A DNA stretch of 64,000 nucleotides from Pseudomonas putida (GCA_041071465.1 CP163498.1:4110001-4174000), one strand, 5' to 3'. Numbered from the stretch's first letter, positions 26,489-36,038 are shown. Numbers and translations are program-made. The notes: generated by a model from the letters alone, not told the origin.

Positions 26489-27568
26489 ATGCGTCGATCG
26501 TTGTGCTTGTTGTCCCTGGTCCTGGCCTTGCCGTTACAGGCGCAAGAAAAGGTCGTGAACCTCTATAGCTGGGCCGACTACGTTGCCCCGCAAACCCTTC
26601 AGCGCTTCGAGCGAGAAACCGGCTACAAGGTGCGCTACGACACCTTCGACACCACTGAAGTGCTGGAAACCAAGCTGCTGACCGGTGGTAGCGGTTACGA
26701 CGTGGTGGTGCCGTCAGCTACCGTGCTGGCCAGGGCGCTCAAGGCCAATGCCCTGCAACCGCTCGATCCTCAGGCCATGCCCGGCTACAGCAATCTCGAC
26801 AAGGACCTGCTGGCCAAGCTCGCCGAGGCCGACCCCGGCAACCGCCATGCCGTGCCGTACACCTGGGGAACGCTGGGCCTTGGGGTGAATGTGGAGGCCG
26901 TGCGCCAGCGCCTGGGCGATGTGCCGCTCGACAGCCTCGACCTGCTGTTCAAGCCCGAGTACGCCAGCCGTCTGAAGGACTGCGGCATTGCCATGCCCGA
27001 TTCGCCACAGGAAGTGATAGGGGTTGCCCTGAACTACCTGGGCAAAGACCCTTACAGCCAGAACAAGGATGACCTGGCTGCCGCGCAGAACCTGCTCAGC
27101 CAGTTGCAGCCGTCGATCAGCTATGTCGCCAATGGCCGGCAGATCAGCGACCTGGCCAATGGCAGCGTGTGCCTGGCGCTGACCTATAACGGTGATGCGG
27201 CAATGGCCGCCGACCAGGCCCGCCGTGCCGGCAAGCCGTTCGAGCTGATCTACCGCATCCCCCGCGAAGGCACGCTGGTGTGGCAGGACAACCTGGTCAT
27301 TCCAAAAGACGCCCCGCACCCCGAGGCCGCGCGAGCGTTCATTGCCTTCATGCTCAAGCCCGAGTCGGTGGCGGCGCTGACCAACACGCTGTTCTTCGCC
27401 AATGCCAACCAAGCCGCCACACCACTGGTGGACGAAGCGGTGCGCAACGACCCGGACATCTACCCACCCGCCGAGGTACGCCAGCGCCTGTTCGCCGACC
27501 GCAGCATGGCCTTGGCCGATTTGCGCCAGCGTAACCGCCTTTGGACGGCTTTCCGCAGCCGCCAATGA
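26489..27568 (+). CDS. Spermidine/putrescine-type ABC substrate-binding protein
   Basis: This is a periplasmic binding protein of the PotD/PotF family, 359 residues. The signal peptide MRRSLCLLSLVLALPLQAQ leads into VVNLYSWADYVAPQTLQRFE, the hallmark PotF start. Aromatic and acidic ligand residues of the family are present in the SWADY and YTWGTLGLG segments. It captures a polyamine or related cation in the periplasm. No ABC permease or ATPase is adjacent, so it must share a transporter encoded elsewhere or serve as a sensor. It is followed 25 bases later by the agmatinase gene. Confidence 0.87.
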   Translation: MRRSLCLLSLVLALPLQAQEKVVNLYSWADYVAPQTLQRFERETGYKVRYDTFDTTEVLETKLLTGGSGYDVVVPSATVLARALKANALQPLDPQAMPGYSNLDKDLLAKLAEADPGNRHAVPYTWGTLGLGVNVEAVRQRLGDVPLDSLDLLFKPEYASRLKDCGIAMPDSPQEVIGVALNYLGKDPYSQNKDDLAAAQNLLSQLQPSISYVANGRQISDLANGSVCLALTYNGDAAMAADQARRAGKPFELIYRIPREGTLVWQDNLVIPKDAPHPEAARAFIAFMLKPESVAALTNTLFFANANQAATPLVDEAVRNDPDIYPPAEVRQRLFADRSMALADLRQRNRLWTAFRSRQ

Positions 27569-27593
27569 GACATGACAACCAAGGAGCCCGACC

Positions 27594-28559
27594 GTGGAGC
27601 AAGCCGCAAGCAACGACCAGGCGATGACCCGCGACAGCCTGTATGGCACTGCCGCCGAAAGTACCTACGCCGGTATTACCAGTTTCTCTCGCCGCCGCTA
27701 CAGCCGCGATTTGCGGGGTGTGGATGTGGTGGTCAGCGGTGTGCCGTTCGATACTGCCACCAGCAACCGCCCCGGCGCGCGTTTCGGCCCACGGGCGATC
27801 CGCGCCGCTTCGGTGCAGCAGGCCTGGGCCCGGCACTGGCCGTGGGCGTTCGACCCCTTCGACCACCTGGCGGTAATCGACTTTGGTGACTGCCCCTTCG
27901 ACAGCGGCACGCCGCAGTCGGTGCCGGACAGCATCGAGGCCCATGCAGAGCATATCCTGCAGGCGGGTTGCGCCATGCTCACCCTCGGTGGCGACCACTT
28001 CATCAGCTACCCGCTGCTAAAGGCTCACGCCCGCCGCCATGGCCCGCTGGCGCTGATTCACTTCGATGCCCACAGTGATACCTGGCCGGACGAGGAGGGC
28101 AAGCGCATCGACCACGGCACCATGTTCTGGCATGCCGCCCGCGAAGGCCTGGTGGACCCGGCTCACTCGTTGCAGATCGGCCTGCGCACCACCAATGACG
28201 ACAGCCAGGGCTTTGCCATTCTCGACGCCCGACAGGTGCACCGCCAAGGCACCGAGGCGGTGATTGCAGCGATTCGTCAGCGGGTGGGCGAGCGCCCGGT
28301 GTACCTGACCTTCGACATCGACTGCCTCGACCCGGCCTATGCGCCTGGCACCGGTACGCCGGTGTGTGGCGGGCTGAGCACGGTGCAGGCGCTGGAGATC
28401 CTGGGTGGGCTGCGCGGTATCAACCTGGTGGGCATGGACCTGGTGGAAGTGGCGCCGGCTTATGACCATGCCGATATCACGGCGCTGGCGGGGGCGACGC
28501 TGGCGATGGAGATGCTGTGTCTGTATGCCGCCCGGCATAAAGTGGATAAGGGCCAGTAA
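27594..28559 (+). CDS. speB: Agmatinase / guanidino-acid ureohydrolase
   Basis: This is a manganese ureohydrolase of 321 residues. Metal-ligand motifs are GGDHF, HFDAHSDTW and DIDCLDPAYAPGTGTP, all intact. It releases urea from agmatine to give putrescine; close relatives act on 4-guanidinobutyrate, and the sequence alone does not decide. The GTG at 27594 is used because AAGGAG precedes it. It probably forms an operon with the PotF-like gene just upstream. Confidence 0.87.
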   Translation: MEQAASNDQAMTRDSLYGTAAESTYAGITSFSRRRYSRDLRGVDVVVSGVPFDTATSNRPGARFGPRAIRAASVQQAWARHWPWAFDPFDHLAVIDFGDCPFDSGTPQSVPDSIEAHAEHILQAGCAMLTLGGDHFISYPLLKAHARRHGPLALIHFDAHSDTWPDEEGKRIDHGTMFWHAAREGLVDPAHSLQIGLRTTNDDSQGFAILDARQVHRQGTEAVIAAIRQRVGERPVYLTFDIDCLDPAYAPGTGTPVCGGLSTVQALEILGGLRGINLVGMDLVEVAPAYDHADITALAGATLAMEMLCLYAARHKVDKGQ

Positions 28560-28561
28560 CT

Positions 28562-28664
28562 TGGAGCCGCGTTGCGGCCCATCGCGATGCTAGGCCGCTG
28601 CTAGAAGCGAGCGCGTGCCCCCTGTAGGAGCGTCCTTGCGTCGCGATGGGCTGCAATGCAGCCC
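28562..28664. repeat. Imperfect REP pair
   Basis: 28623-28664 is a REP element with the TGTAGGAGCG core, TCGCGATGGG, and the hairpin GGGCTGC-AAT-GCAGCCC. A decayed copy in opposite orientation lies at about 28562-28606. The pair follows the agmatinase stop and may terminate or stabilise its transcript. Confidence 0.7.
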
Positions 28665-28786
28665 CATGGGCGCATACTGAAACATCAGGAATCATCTCCA
28701 TCCATATTCACACTTTTGCCGCGAACCCTTCGCGCCTTAGGCTATCAAACCGACCAGGCGCGGCATTTTCGTACAGGAGGTGAAGC

Positions 28787-29104
28787 ATGACCCCGACATT
28801 GCCCATCCTGGCCCTCGGCCTGGCTTTGTGCCTGCCCGCGCACGCAGCCCTGCAGCAGCCTTTGCAGCTCGCCGCCGGCAACAACAACCCCTACAACAGC
28901 CCGATCCAGCGCGCCAACCCCAACAGCCGCCAGGGCAGCATGCCGGCCACGCCACCGGTGCGCGGCCCGTCCACCGACCCGTACCAGCGTACCCCCACGC
29001 TGGACAACCGCGGCATCGGCAACGGCGACAACCTGCGCCGCCAGCAGCAAACCCCGAACCTGGAACCCACCCGGCCACCGCGCGACAATCCGCGTGCGCC
29101 ATAA
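28787..29104 (+). CDS. Small secreted Asn/Pro-rich protein
   Basis: The 105-residue product has a signal peptide (MTPTLPILALGLALCLPAHA, cleavage near residue 20). The rest is low-complexity, rich in Asn, Pro, Arg and Gln, with little hydrophobic core, so it is probably disordered. GGAGG lies seven bases before the ATG. It precedes the periplasmic sugar dehydrogenase by 22 bases and is likely cotranscribed with it. Function unknown. Confidence 0.7.
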   Translation: MTPTLPILALGLALCLPAHAALQQPLQLAAGNNNPYNSPIQRANPNSRQGSMPATPPVRGPSTDPYQRTPTLDNRGIGNGDNLRRQQQTPNLEPTRPPRDNPRAP

Positions 29105-29126
29105 GCCCGATTGAAAGGAATCCTGC

Positions 29127-30278
29127 ATGCTTCGAGCACCCTGGCTTGCCACCCTGACTGCCGCCGCGTTGCTGCCCTTGCTGGCGCAGGCAGCGGCGGA
29201 ACAGCAGTTTCGCAGTGAAGAAGGCACCTTGACCGTCAGCACCGTTGCCGATGGCCTGCGCAACCCTTGGGCACTGGCGTTTCTGCCGGGCGGCAAGGAC
29301 ATGCTGGTGACCGAACGCACCGGCAACCTGCGGCTGGTCAATGCCGAGGGCAAGGTTGGCCCGCCGATCAGTGGCGTACCCAAGGTCTGGGCCGAAGGCC
29401 AGGGCGGCTTGCTGGACGTAGTGCTGTCGCCGGAGTTCGGCAAGGACCGCACCGTGTACCTGTCGTACGCCGAGGAGGGCAGTGATGGCAAGGCCGGTAC
29501 CGCCGTGGGCCGTGGCCAGCTGTCTGAAGACCGTGCCCGGTTGGAGAACTTCACGGTGGTTTTCCGCCAGCAGCCCAAGCTGTCGGTGGGTAACCACTTC
29601 GGCTCGCGCCTGGTATTCGACCGCAACGGCTACCTGTTCATTGCCTTGGGCGAGAACAACCAGCGCCCCACTGCCCAAGACCTGGACAAGCTGCAAGGCA
29701 AGATCGTGCGCATCTTGCCGGACGGCGAAGTGCCCAAGGACAACCCCTTTGTCGGCAAGAGCAATGTGCGGCCGGAGATCTGGTCGTACGGCCACCGCAA
29801 CCAGCAAGGCGCCGCGCTCAACCCTTGGACCGGCAAGCTGTGGACCCACGAGCACGGCCCGCGTGGCGGCGACGAAATCAACATACCCGAACCCGGCAAG
29901 AACTACGGCTGGCCGATTGCGACCCATGGCATCAACTACTCGCTGCTGCCGATCCCCGAGGCCAAGGGCAAGCACGTCGACGGCATGGTCGACCCGCACC
30001 ATGTGTGGGAAAAGTCACCCGGTATCAGCGGCATGGCGTTCTACGACAGCCCGACGTTCAAGGCCTGGGACCACAACCTGTTCATTGGTGCGTTGGCCAC
30101 TCAGGAACTCATCCGCTTGCAGCTGAAGGGGGACAAGGTGGTGCATGAGGAGCGTTTGCTGGGTGACTTGAAGGCGCGTATTCGCGATGTGCGGGTGGGG
30201 CCGGATGGGTACCTGTATGTACTGACCGATGACAAGGATGGGGCGTTGCTGAAGGTGGGCTTGGACGGCGACGCCTGA
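29127..30278 (+). CDS. PQQ-dependent aldose sugar dehydrogenase (YliI-like)
   Basis: This is a periplasmic quinoprotein sugar dehydrogenase of the six-bladed beta-propeller GDH-B/YliI family, 383 residues with a signal peptide (cleavage near residue 23). Family features are GLRNPWALAFLPGG, QGGLLDVVLSP, NHFGSRLVFD, GHRNQQGAALNP and HEHGPRGGDEIN, which include the PQQ and calcium-binding residues. It oxidises aldose sugars to lactones in the periplasm and passes electrons to the respiratory chain. Confidence 0.9.
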   Translation: MLRAPWLATLTAAALLPLLAQAAAEQQFRSEEGTLTVSTVADGLRNPWALAFLPGGKDMLVTERTGNLRLVNAEGKVGPPISGVPKVWAEGQGGLLDVVLSPEFGKDRTVYLSYAEEGSDGKAGTAVGRGQLSEDRARLENFTVVFRQQPKLSVGNHFGSRLVFDRNGYLFIALGENNQRPTAQDLDKLQGKIVRILPDGEVPKDNPFVGKSNVRPEIWSYGHRNQQGAALNPWTGKLWTHEHGPRGGDEINIPEPGKNYGWPIATHGINYSLLPIPEAKGKHVDGMVDPHHVWEKSPGISGMAFYDSPTFKAWDHNLFIGALATQELIRLQLKGDKVVHEERLLGDLKARIRDVRVGPDGYLYVLTDDKDGALLKVGLDGDA

Positions 30279-30377
30279 CGCGCTCTCTTGTGGGGGCGGT
30301 CAGTGCCAGCTCTGGAGTTTCATACACAACAGTTGCACCCACAATGTGTGCTCTGCACCCGCTGTGTAGAATGCGGC

Positions 30378-31484
30378 ATGGCTACCGACCCCCAATCCTG
30401 CTACCAGCAAGCCCTGAACACCCAGGGCTTTGTCGCCGACCCCGCCCAGGCCCGCGCCGTCGAGGCCCTGCAAGCTTGCTTCCAGGCCGTCGAGCAAGGC
30501 CGCCCCACCCAGGGTATCTACCTCTGGGGGCCGGTGGGCCGGGGCAAGACCTGGCTGATGGATCAGTTCCACCGCTGTCTGCGCCTACCCAGCCGGCGCC
30601 AGCACTTCCACCACTTCATGGCCTGGGTCCATCAGCGCCTGTTTCAGCTTAACGGCACTGCCGACCCGCTTCTGGCCCTGGCTCGGGACTTGGCCGGGCA
30701 GATCCGTGTGCTGTGCTTCGATGAACTGTTCGTCAACGACATCGGTGATGCGATCATCCTCGGCCGCCTGTTTCAGGTTCTGTTCGACCAGGGTGTGGTG
30801 ATTGTCGCCACTTCCAACCAGCCACCCGAGCAGCTCTACCGCGATGGCTTCAACCGCGAGCGGTTCCTGCCGGCTATTGCCGCCATCCAGCGGCACATGC
30901 AGGTACTGCCGGTGACGGGCGAGCAGGACCACCGTCTGCACCCCGGTGCAGAGCGGCAGCGCTACTGGGTAGCGGAGGCGGGGCAGGCCAGCCAGTTGGG
31001 CGGGGTGTTCTGCCAGCTTAGCCCGGAAGACAGCGGCACTGATCGGCCATTGGTGATCGGCTCCAGGCAGGTTCAAGTGGTGCGGCGCAGTGGGCAGGCT
31101 ATCTGGTGCCGCTTCGCCGATCTGTGCGAACAACCTTTGGCGGCCATGGAGTTCATGGCCTTGTGCGATCAATTTCCCGCGATTTTGCTATCCGGCATAC
31201 CGGCGCTGGGTGGTGAGCAGCGGGCGGGGCGTATTGCCCGCGGCACCGAGGATGGCGCGGCGCGGGTGGTGGCAGGCGACCGTGAACTGCCGGCACTGTC
31301 ACCCAAGGATGACGCGGTACGCCGCTTCATTGCCCTGGTCGACGAATGCTACGACCGCCGTGTGGCCTTGTACCTGGAAGCACAGGTGCCGCTCGATGCC
31401 CTCTACACCCAAGGGTACTTGGCCTTTCCGTACCAACGAACCCTGAGCCGGCTTCGGGAGATGCAACTGCAACGCTTTGCCTGA
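30378..31484 (+). CDS. ZapE/AFG1-family P-loop ATPase
   Basis: This is an AFG1-like ATPase of 368 residues. Walker A is GPVGRGKTWLMD and Walker B is VLCFDELFVNDIGD, followed by IVATSNQPPEQLY (sensor 1). ZapE is a cell-division-associated ATPase that loosens FtsZ rings under stress. Pseudomonads usually carry another zapE elsewhere, so this may be a paralogue. The ATG at 30378 is chosen since it gives the usual short N-terminus before the ATPase core. Confidence 0.83.
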   Translation: MATDPQSCYQQALNTQGFVADPAQARAVEALQACFQAVEQGRPTQGIYLWGPVGRGKTWLMDQFHRCLRLPSRRQHFHHFMAWVHQRLFQLNGTADPLLALARDLAGQIRVLCFDELFVNDIGDAIILGRLFQVLFDQGVVIVATSNQPPEQLYRDGFNRERFLPAIAAIQRHMQVLPVTGEQDHRLHPGAERQRYWVAEAGQASQLGGVFCQLSPEDSGTDRPLVIGSRQVQVVRRSGQAIWCRFADLCEQPLAAMEFMALCDQFPAILLSGIPALGGEQRAGRIARGTEDGAARVVAGDRELPALSPKDDAVRRFIALVDECYDRRVALYLEAQVPLDALYTQGYLAFPYQRTLSRLREMQLQRFA

Positions 31485-31516
31485 AAAGGCGCCCAAGCAT
31501 GCACCCGACTACGGGC

Positions 31517-32515
31517 TTACTTGTTCAGCCACTCAACCAAGGTACGGTTGAACCGCACCGGCTCCTCGATCTGCGGTGCATGCCCCATGCCTTCGAAGGT
31601 GATCAGTTCACCTTTGGGGATCAGCTTGGCCACCTGTGGCCCCAGCTCTGCATACTTGCCCAGCTTCGCCTTTACTTCCGGCGGCGCGATATCGCTGCCG
31701 ATGGCCGTGGTGTCCTTGTCGCCTATCAGTAGCAAGGTCGGCATCTGCAGGTCGCTGAACTCGTGGTACACCGGCTGGGTGAAGATCATGTCGTAGATCA
31801 GCGCCGAATTCCACGCCACGGCTTCATGCCCCGGCCCTTTGTTCAGGCCCACCAGCATCTGTACCCAACGCTCGTATTCCGGCTTCCAGCGGCCGGCGTA
31901 GTAGGTCTTGCGCTCATATTCGCGCACCCCCTCGGCATCCAGCTTGAGCTCGCGGGCATACCACTGGTCCACGGTGCGGTAGGGCACGCCCAGGGCTTTC
32001 CAGTCTTCCAGGCCGATCGGGTTGACCATGGCAAGGCGTTCAACTTGCTGTGGGTACATCAGCGCGTAGCGGGTGGCGAGCATCCCGCCGGTGGAGTGGC
32101 CGAGCACGGTGGTTCGCTTCACGCCGAGCTGTTCGAGCAGGGCATGGGTATTGTCCGCCAGTTGCTGGAAGCTGTACTGGTAATGCGCCGGTTTGCTCGA
32201 TGTACAGAAGCCGACCTGATCGGGGGCGATGACCCGGTAGCCGGCCTTGCTCAGGGCGTCGATGGTGGTTTCCCAGGTGGCGGCGCAAAAGTTCTTGCCG
32301 TGCATCAGTACCACGCTGTGGCCGTTGGCCTGGCCCTGGGCGGGCACGTCCATGTAGCCCATCTGCAGGGCCTGGCCCTGAGACTTGAAGTCGAAATGCT
32401 TGAGGGGGTGTGGGTAGTTGAACCCTTGCAGTTGTGGGCCGTAGGTGGGCGACTCGGCGGCGATGGCCGAACTGCCGGCCAGGCAGGCCAGAGCCAGGGC
32501 GGTTGCGCGCAGCAT
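31517..32515 (-). CDS. Secreted alpha/beta-hydrolase
   Basis: This is an alpha/beta-hydrolase of 332 residues with a signal peptide (cleavage near residue 20). The nucleophile elbow is GHSTGG and the C-terminal histidine is in GMGHAPQIEEP. The HGKNFCAATWE segment forms the oxyanion-hole region, as in haloalkane-dehalogenase and esterase relatives. The substrate is unknown. It is separated by 75 bases from the copper operon's last gene and is likely independent. Confidence 0.85.
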   Translation of the reverse strand: MLRATALALACLAGSSAIAAESPTYGPQLQGFNYPHPLKHFDFKSQGQALQMGYMDVPAQGQANGHSVVLMHGKNFCAATWETTIDALSKAGYRVIAPDQVGFCTSSKPAHYQYSFQQLADNTHALLEQLGVKRTTVLGHSTGGMLATRYALMYPQQVERLAMVNPIGLEDWKALGVPYRTVDQWYARELKLDAEGVREYERKTYYAGRWKPEYERWVQMLVGLNKGPGHEAVAWNSALIYDMIFTQPVYHEFSDLQMPTLLLIGDKDTTAIGSDIAPPEVKAKLGKYAELGPQVAKLIPKGELITFEGMGHAPQIEEPVRFNRTLVEWLNK

Positions 32516-32590
32516 GTGGGCACTCCGTGTAGGGCCATGTAGGAATGGGCGACTTTAGCAGCCAGGCGCGGGCCGGAAACGTGAAAGGTG

Positions 32591-33028
32591 TTACCAGCCG
32601 TGAAACCAGCCCAGGGTAATCATGGCCAGCACCGCATAGCGGCCGGCCTTGGCCAGGGTCACCAGCAACAAAAAGCGCCAGAACGGCTCACGCATGATCC
32701 CGGCGATCAGCGTCAGCGGGTCGCCGATCACCGGCATCCAGCTGAGCAGCAGTGACCATTGCCCCCAGCGCTGGTAGCGCTGCTGCGCACGCTCCAACTG
32801 GGCAGCACTGAACGGGAACCAACGCTTGTCACGCAGGTGTTCAATGGCCCGCCCCAGCAGCCAGTTGACTACCGAACCCAACACATTGCCCAGGGTGGCG
32901 ACCAGCAGCAGCGTCGCCCAGGCCTCGGGCTGGCGCAGCAATAGGCCGACCAGTACGGCCTCCGATTGCAGCGGTAGCAGGGTGGCGGCGCCAAAGGCGC
33001 TGAGGAACAGCGCCCACAGGCTGAGCAT
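32591..33028 (-). CDS. YqaA-family (DedA-like) inner-membrane protein
   Basis: This is a hydrophobic 145-residue protein of the SNARE-associated/DedA superfamily, YqaA branch, with about four membrane segments. It contains TLGNVLGSVVNWLLGR and the GDPLTLIAGIMR loop typical of the group. It starts at the stop of the DUF411 gene (TGATG overlap), so it is translationally coupled to the copper cluster. Its role there is unknown; DedA proteins are lipid scramblases or affect proton-motive force. Confidence 0.8.
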   Translation of the reverse strand: MLSLWALFLSAFGAATLLPLQSEAVLVGLLLRQPEAWATLLLVATLGNVLGSVVNWLLGRAIEHLRDKRWFPFSAAQLERAQQRYQRWGQWSLLLSWMPVIGDPLTLIAGIMREPFWRFLLLVTLAKAGRYAVLAMITLGWFHGW

Positions 33029-33456
33029 CAGTAGTTGGCTACAACGGTGTCCTGGCCCTCCTGGGTCACACCGATAACCTGGTAGGCATCCTTGTGGTCA
33101 CCCATTTCCATGCCCGGCGAGCCCATGGGCATGCCCGGCACGGCCAGGCCCTTGAGGTCGCTGCGCTTGGTCAGCAGGCGTACCTGCTCGGCCGGTACGT
33201 GGCCTTCGACGAACTTGCCGTCGATCACCCCGGTATGGCACGACGCCAGCCGTGGCGCCACGCCCAGACGTTGCTTGACCGCGCTCATGTTCGGCTCGAC
33301 GTGGTCGTTGACGGTGAAGCCGTTGTCCCGCAGGTGGCTGATCCAGGCCTTGCAGCAGCCGCAGTTGGGGTCGCGGTAGACGTCGATGGTCTCGGCGGCC
33401 TGGGCCAGGCCGGTGACGGCCAGCAGGCCCAGGGTCAGCAGGTGTTTGCGCAGCAT
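33028..33456 (-). CDS. DUF411 periplasmic metal-binding protein
   Basis: This 142-residue exported protein has a signal peptide (cleavage near residue 20) and the DUF411 motif YRDPNCGCCKAW, a thioredoxin-like CGCC metal site. A conserved SCHTGVIDGKFVEGHVP segment and a methionine-rich tail (VPGMPMGSPGMEMG) follow. Such proteins accompany copper and silver resistance genes. It lies 14 bases after copB and is part of the same operon. Confidence 0.88.
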   Translation of the reverse strand: MLRKHLLTLGLLAVTGLAQAAETIDVYRDPNCGCCKAWISHLRDNGFTVNDHVEPNMSAVKQRLGVAPRLASCHTGVIDGKFVEGHVPAEQVRLLTKRSDLKGLAVPGMPMGSPGMEMGDHKDAYQVIGVTQEGQDTVVANY

Positions 33457-33470
33457 GGTGAAGCACTCCT

Positions 33471-34345
33471 TTAGAAACGCAGGCGGATACCGGCGACCAG
33501 GCGGGTCTGGCCTTGGTCTTCGCCGTCTTCGCGGGCCTGGTCGGCACGCGTGCCGTGCAGGCGGTTGAAACTGACCCCGACGTAGGGGGCGAAGCCGCGC
33601 GTGATTTCGTAGCGCAGGCGCAGGCCCACTTCGCTGTCGGCCAGCCCCGCGCCTTGCTCGCGCCCGGCGTCATTGCGGCCGTAGAGGTTGGCTTCCAGGG
33701 TCGGTTCCAGTATCCAGCGGTTGGTCAGCAGCATAGCGTAAGCGGCTTCCAGGCGCAGCGCGGTCTGTTGCCGCTCGCCGGCATAAGCGGTGGCTTGCAG
33801 CTCCAGGCCGTACAATGGCGTGCCCTGGATACCGAAGGCGGCCCAAGCCTGGCCGCTGGCTGGCTTGAAGTCCTGGCGCACGCCGGCCACCAGCTCCCAC
33901 CACGGGCTCACCGCATGGCCCCACAGTGCCTGCAGCTCGGCCTTGTGGGTCTTGCCCTGTTCGCGCTCGCCTTCACTGCGTAGCCACAGGCGGTCGATAT
34001 CGCCGCCGACCCAGGCGGTGGCATTCCAGTTCAGGGCACTGCTGCTCTCGAAGTTCTGGTATTCGAGTTGTCCACGACCACCGCCCAGTTCAGCGCCCTG
34101 TCATGCACCTGGTGCCCGGGCAAAGGTGGGAAGGCGGCGCGGCGGTCGGCGTCGGTGATGGCTGGCAGCGGCGTGCGAGGCTGGCTGGGGGTTGCCTGGC
34201 CATGGCCCATGCTTTCATGGTTCATGGTGCCGTGCTCCATGCTGGCGTGGTTCATGTGTGCCATGCCAGCGGCCGTCGCCCGTTCGCTGGCGAGCAAGGT
34301 CAGCAGCGTCACGCCAGCCATGATGCTTTTGCGGGTGTCATTCAT
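33471..34345 (-). pseudogene. copB: Copper resistance protein B (outer membrane), single-base frameshift
   Basis: CopB is an outer-membrane beta-barrel that works with CopA in copper resistance. The N-terminal piece has a signal sequence and a Met/His-rich metal-binding stretch (MAHMNHASMEHGTMNHESMG), and reads to LNWAVVVDN. The next frame then begins [20 protein letters not shown] and runs to the barrel end VAGIRLRF. A missing base near 34070-34071 (+ strand GTTGTCC instead of GTTGGTCC) explains the break; restored length is 291 residues. The start overlaps the copA stop by 8 bases. No other lesion is seen, so a sequence error is as likely as a real mutation. Confidence 0.85.
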
Positions 34346-36038
34346 CGACGCGTACCTCGCGGAACATGCCGGTCTCCATGTGGTAGAGCAGGTGGCAGTG
34401 ATAGGCCCAGCGGCCCAACGCATCGGCGGTCACCCGGTAGGAACGGCGGCTGCCGGGCGGGATGTCGAGGGTGTGCTTGCGCACCAGGAACTGGCCGTGC
34501 TCGTCTTCCAGGTCGCTCCACATGCCGTGCAAGTGGATGGGGTGGGTCATCATGGTGTCGTTGACCAGGGTGATGCGGGACCGCTCGCCGTAGGTCAGGC
34601 GCAACGGCTCGGCATCACTGAACTTGATGCCGTCGAACGACCAGGCGAAGCGCTCCATGTGGCCGGTCAGGTGCAGCTCGATGTCTCTTGATGGCGTGCG
34701 GCCGTCGGGGTCGGGGTAGGGGCTGCGCAGGTCGGCATAGGTGAGTACGCGGCGGCCATTGTTGCGCAGGCCGATACCAGGGTCGGCCAGGTTGGCGCGT
34801 GGGGCCATGGTCTGCATGTCCACGAGCGGGTTGTCGGTTTCGCTGGCCGGGTGTTGCTGCATGGCCGACATGGCGGCGTGGTCCATGCCGGCCATGTTGC
34901 TGTGGTCCATGCTGGCCATGGCGCCCATGCCACCGTGGCCCATGTCATCCATGCTCAAGACCGGGCGCGGGTCGGGTGCAGGCACTGGCGCCTGTAGCCC
35001 GGCGGCGCGAGCCAGGGTGCCGCGGGCGAAGCCGGTGCGGTCCATGCTCTGGGCGAACAGGGTGTAGGCAGGTTGGTCGCCCACGGTCACCAGCACGTCG
35101 TAGGTCTCGGCCACGGCAATGCGCAGTTCGTCCACGCTCACCGGCGTCACCGGCAAGCCGTCGGCGGCGATCACCGTCAGCTTAAGCCCAGGGATGCGGA
35201 AGTCGAAATAGGTCATGGCCGAAGCGTTGATCAGCCGTAGACGCACGGTCTCGCCCGGCTGGAACAGGCAGGTGAAGTTGCCCTCCGGCGGCTGGCCGTT
35301 GAGCAGGTAGGTGTAGGTGGCGGCGCTGATATCCGCCAGGTCGGTGGGGCTCATGCGCATGCGTGCCCAGGCCGTGCGCTCGGCGACGGTCGGGCTCCAG
35401 CCCTTATCGGCAACGTCGTCGATGAAGTCGCCGACGGTGCGCTTGTGGTAGTTGTACGCGTCGGACTGTTTCTTCAGCGTGGCCATCAATTGCTCCGGCG
35501 CCTGGTCGGACCAGTCGCTGAACAGCAGCACATGGTCGCGCTGGTAGCGATGCGCTTCGGGCTCGCGTGGTTCGATCACGATCGCCCCGTATACCCCGGC
35601 CTGTTCCTGCAGCCCCGAATGGCTGTGGTACCAGTAGGTGCCGCTTTGGCGCAGGGTGAACTGGTACCGGTAGTCGCCGCCGGGCTCGATGCCGGCGAAG
35701 CTCAGGCCAGGTACGCCGTCCATGTTGGCCGGCAGGATGATGCCGTGCCAATGGATCGAGGTGTCCTGTGCCAGGCGGTTGCGCACGCGCAGGGTCACGG
35801 TGTCGCCTTCGCGCCAGCGCAGCAGAGGGCCGGGCAGGCTGTTGTTGATGGTCAATGCGGTGCGCGGGCGGCCAGTGATGTTCACCGGCGTCTGGCCGAT
35901 GAACAGCTCGAAGTGCTGGCCGGCCAGGTCACGGCCTTCGGCGGCCTGGGCCAGCGGGCGCCACAGCCCCAGGCCCGCCAGTGTGCTGGCGGCGCCCAGG
36001 CCTTTGACGAAGGTACGGCGGGAGGGGTTGCGCAACAT
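34338..36038 (-). CDS. copA: Periplasmic multicopper oxidase CopA
   Basis: This is a copper-resistance multicopper oxidase of 566 residues. A twin-arginine signal (SRRTFVKGLG) directs folded export. The four copper-ligand motifs are present: HWHG (near residue 96), HSHSG, HPIHLHG and HCHLLYHMETGM. Between them lies a Met/His-rich region (MDDMGHGGMGAMASMDHS) that binds extra copper. It likely oxidises Cu(I) and sequesters copper in the periplasm. It heads the copA-copB-DUF411-yqaA operon and is preceded by a cop box. Confidence 0.94.
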   Translation of the reverse strand: MLRNPSRRTFVKGLGAASTLAGLGLWRPLAQAAEGRDLAGQHFELFIGQTPVNITGRPRTALTINNSLPGPLLRWREGDTVTLRVRNRLAQDTSIHWHGIILPANMDGVPGLSFAGIEPGGDYRYQFTLRQSGTYWYHSHSGLQEQAGVYGAIVIEPREPEAHRYQRDHVLLFSDWSDQAPEQLMATLKKQSDAYNYHKRTVGDFIDDVADKGWSPTVAERTAWARMRMSPTDLADISAATYTYLLNGQPPEGNFTCLFQPGETVRLRLINASAMTYFDFRIPGLKLTVIAADGLPVTPVSVDELRIAVAETYDVLVTVGDQPAYTLFAQSMDRTGFARGTLARAAGLQAPVPAPDPRPVLSMDDMGHGGMGAMASMDHSNMAGMDHAAMSAMQQHPASETDNPLVDMQTMAPRANLADPGIGLRNNGRRVLTYADLRSPYPDPDGRTPSRDIELHLTGHMERFAWSFDGIKFSDAEPLRLTYGERSRITLVNDTMMTHPIHLHGMWSDLEDEHGQFLVRKHTLDIPPGSRRSYRVTADALGRWAYHCHLLYHMETGMFREVRVDE

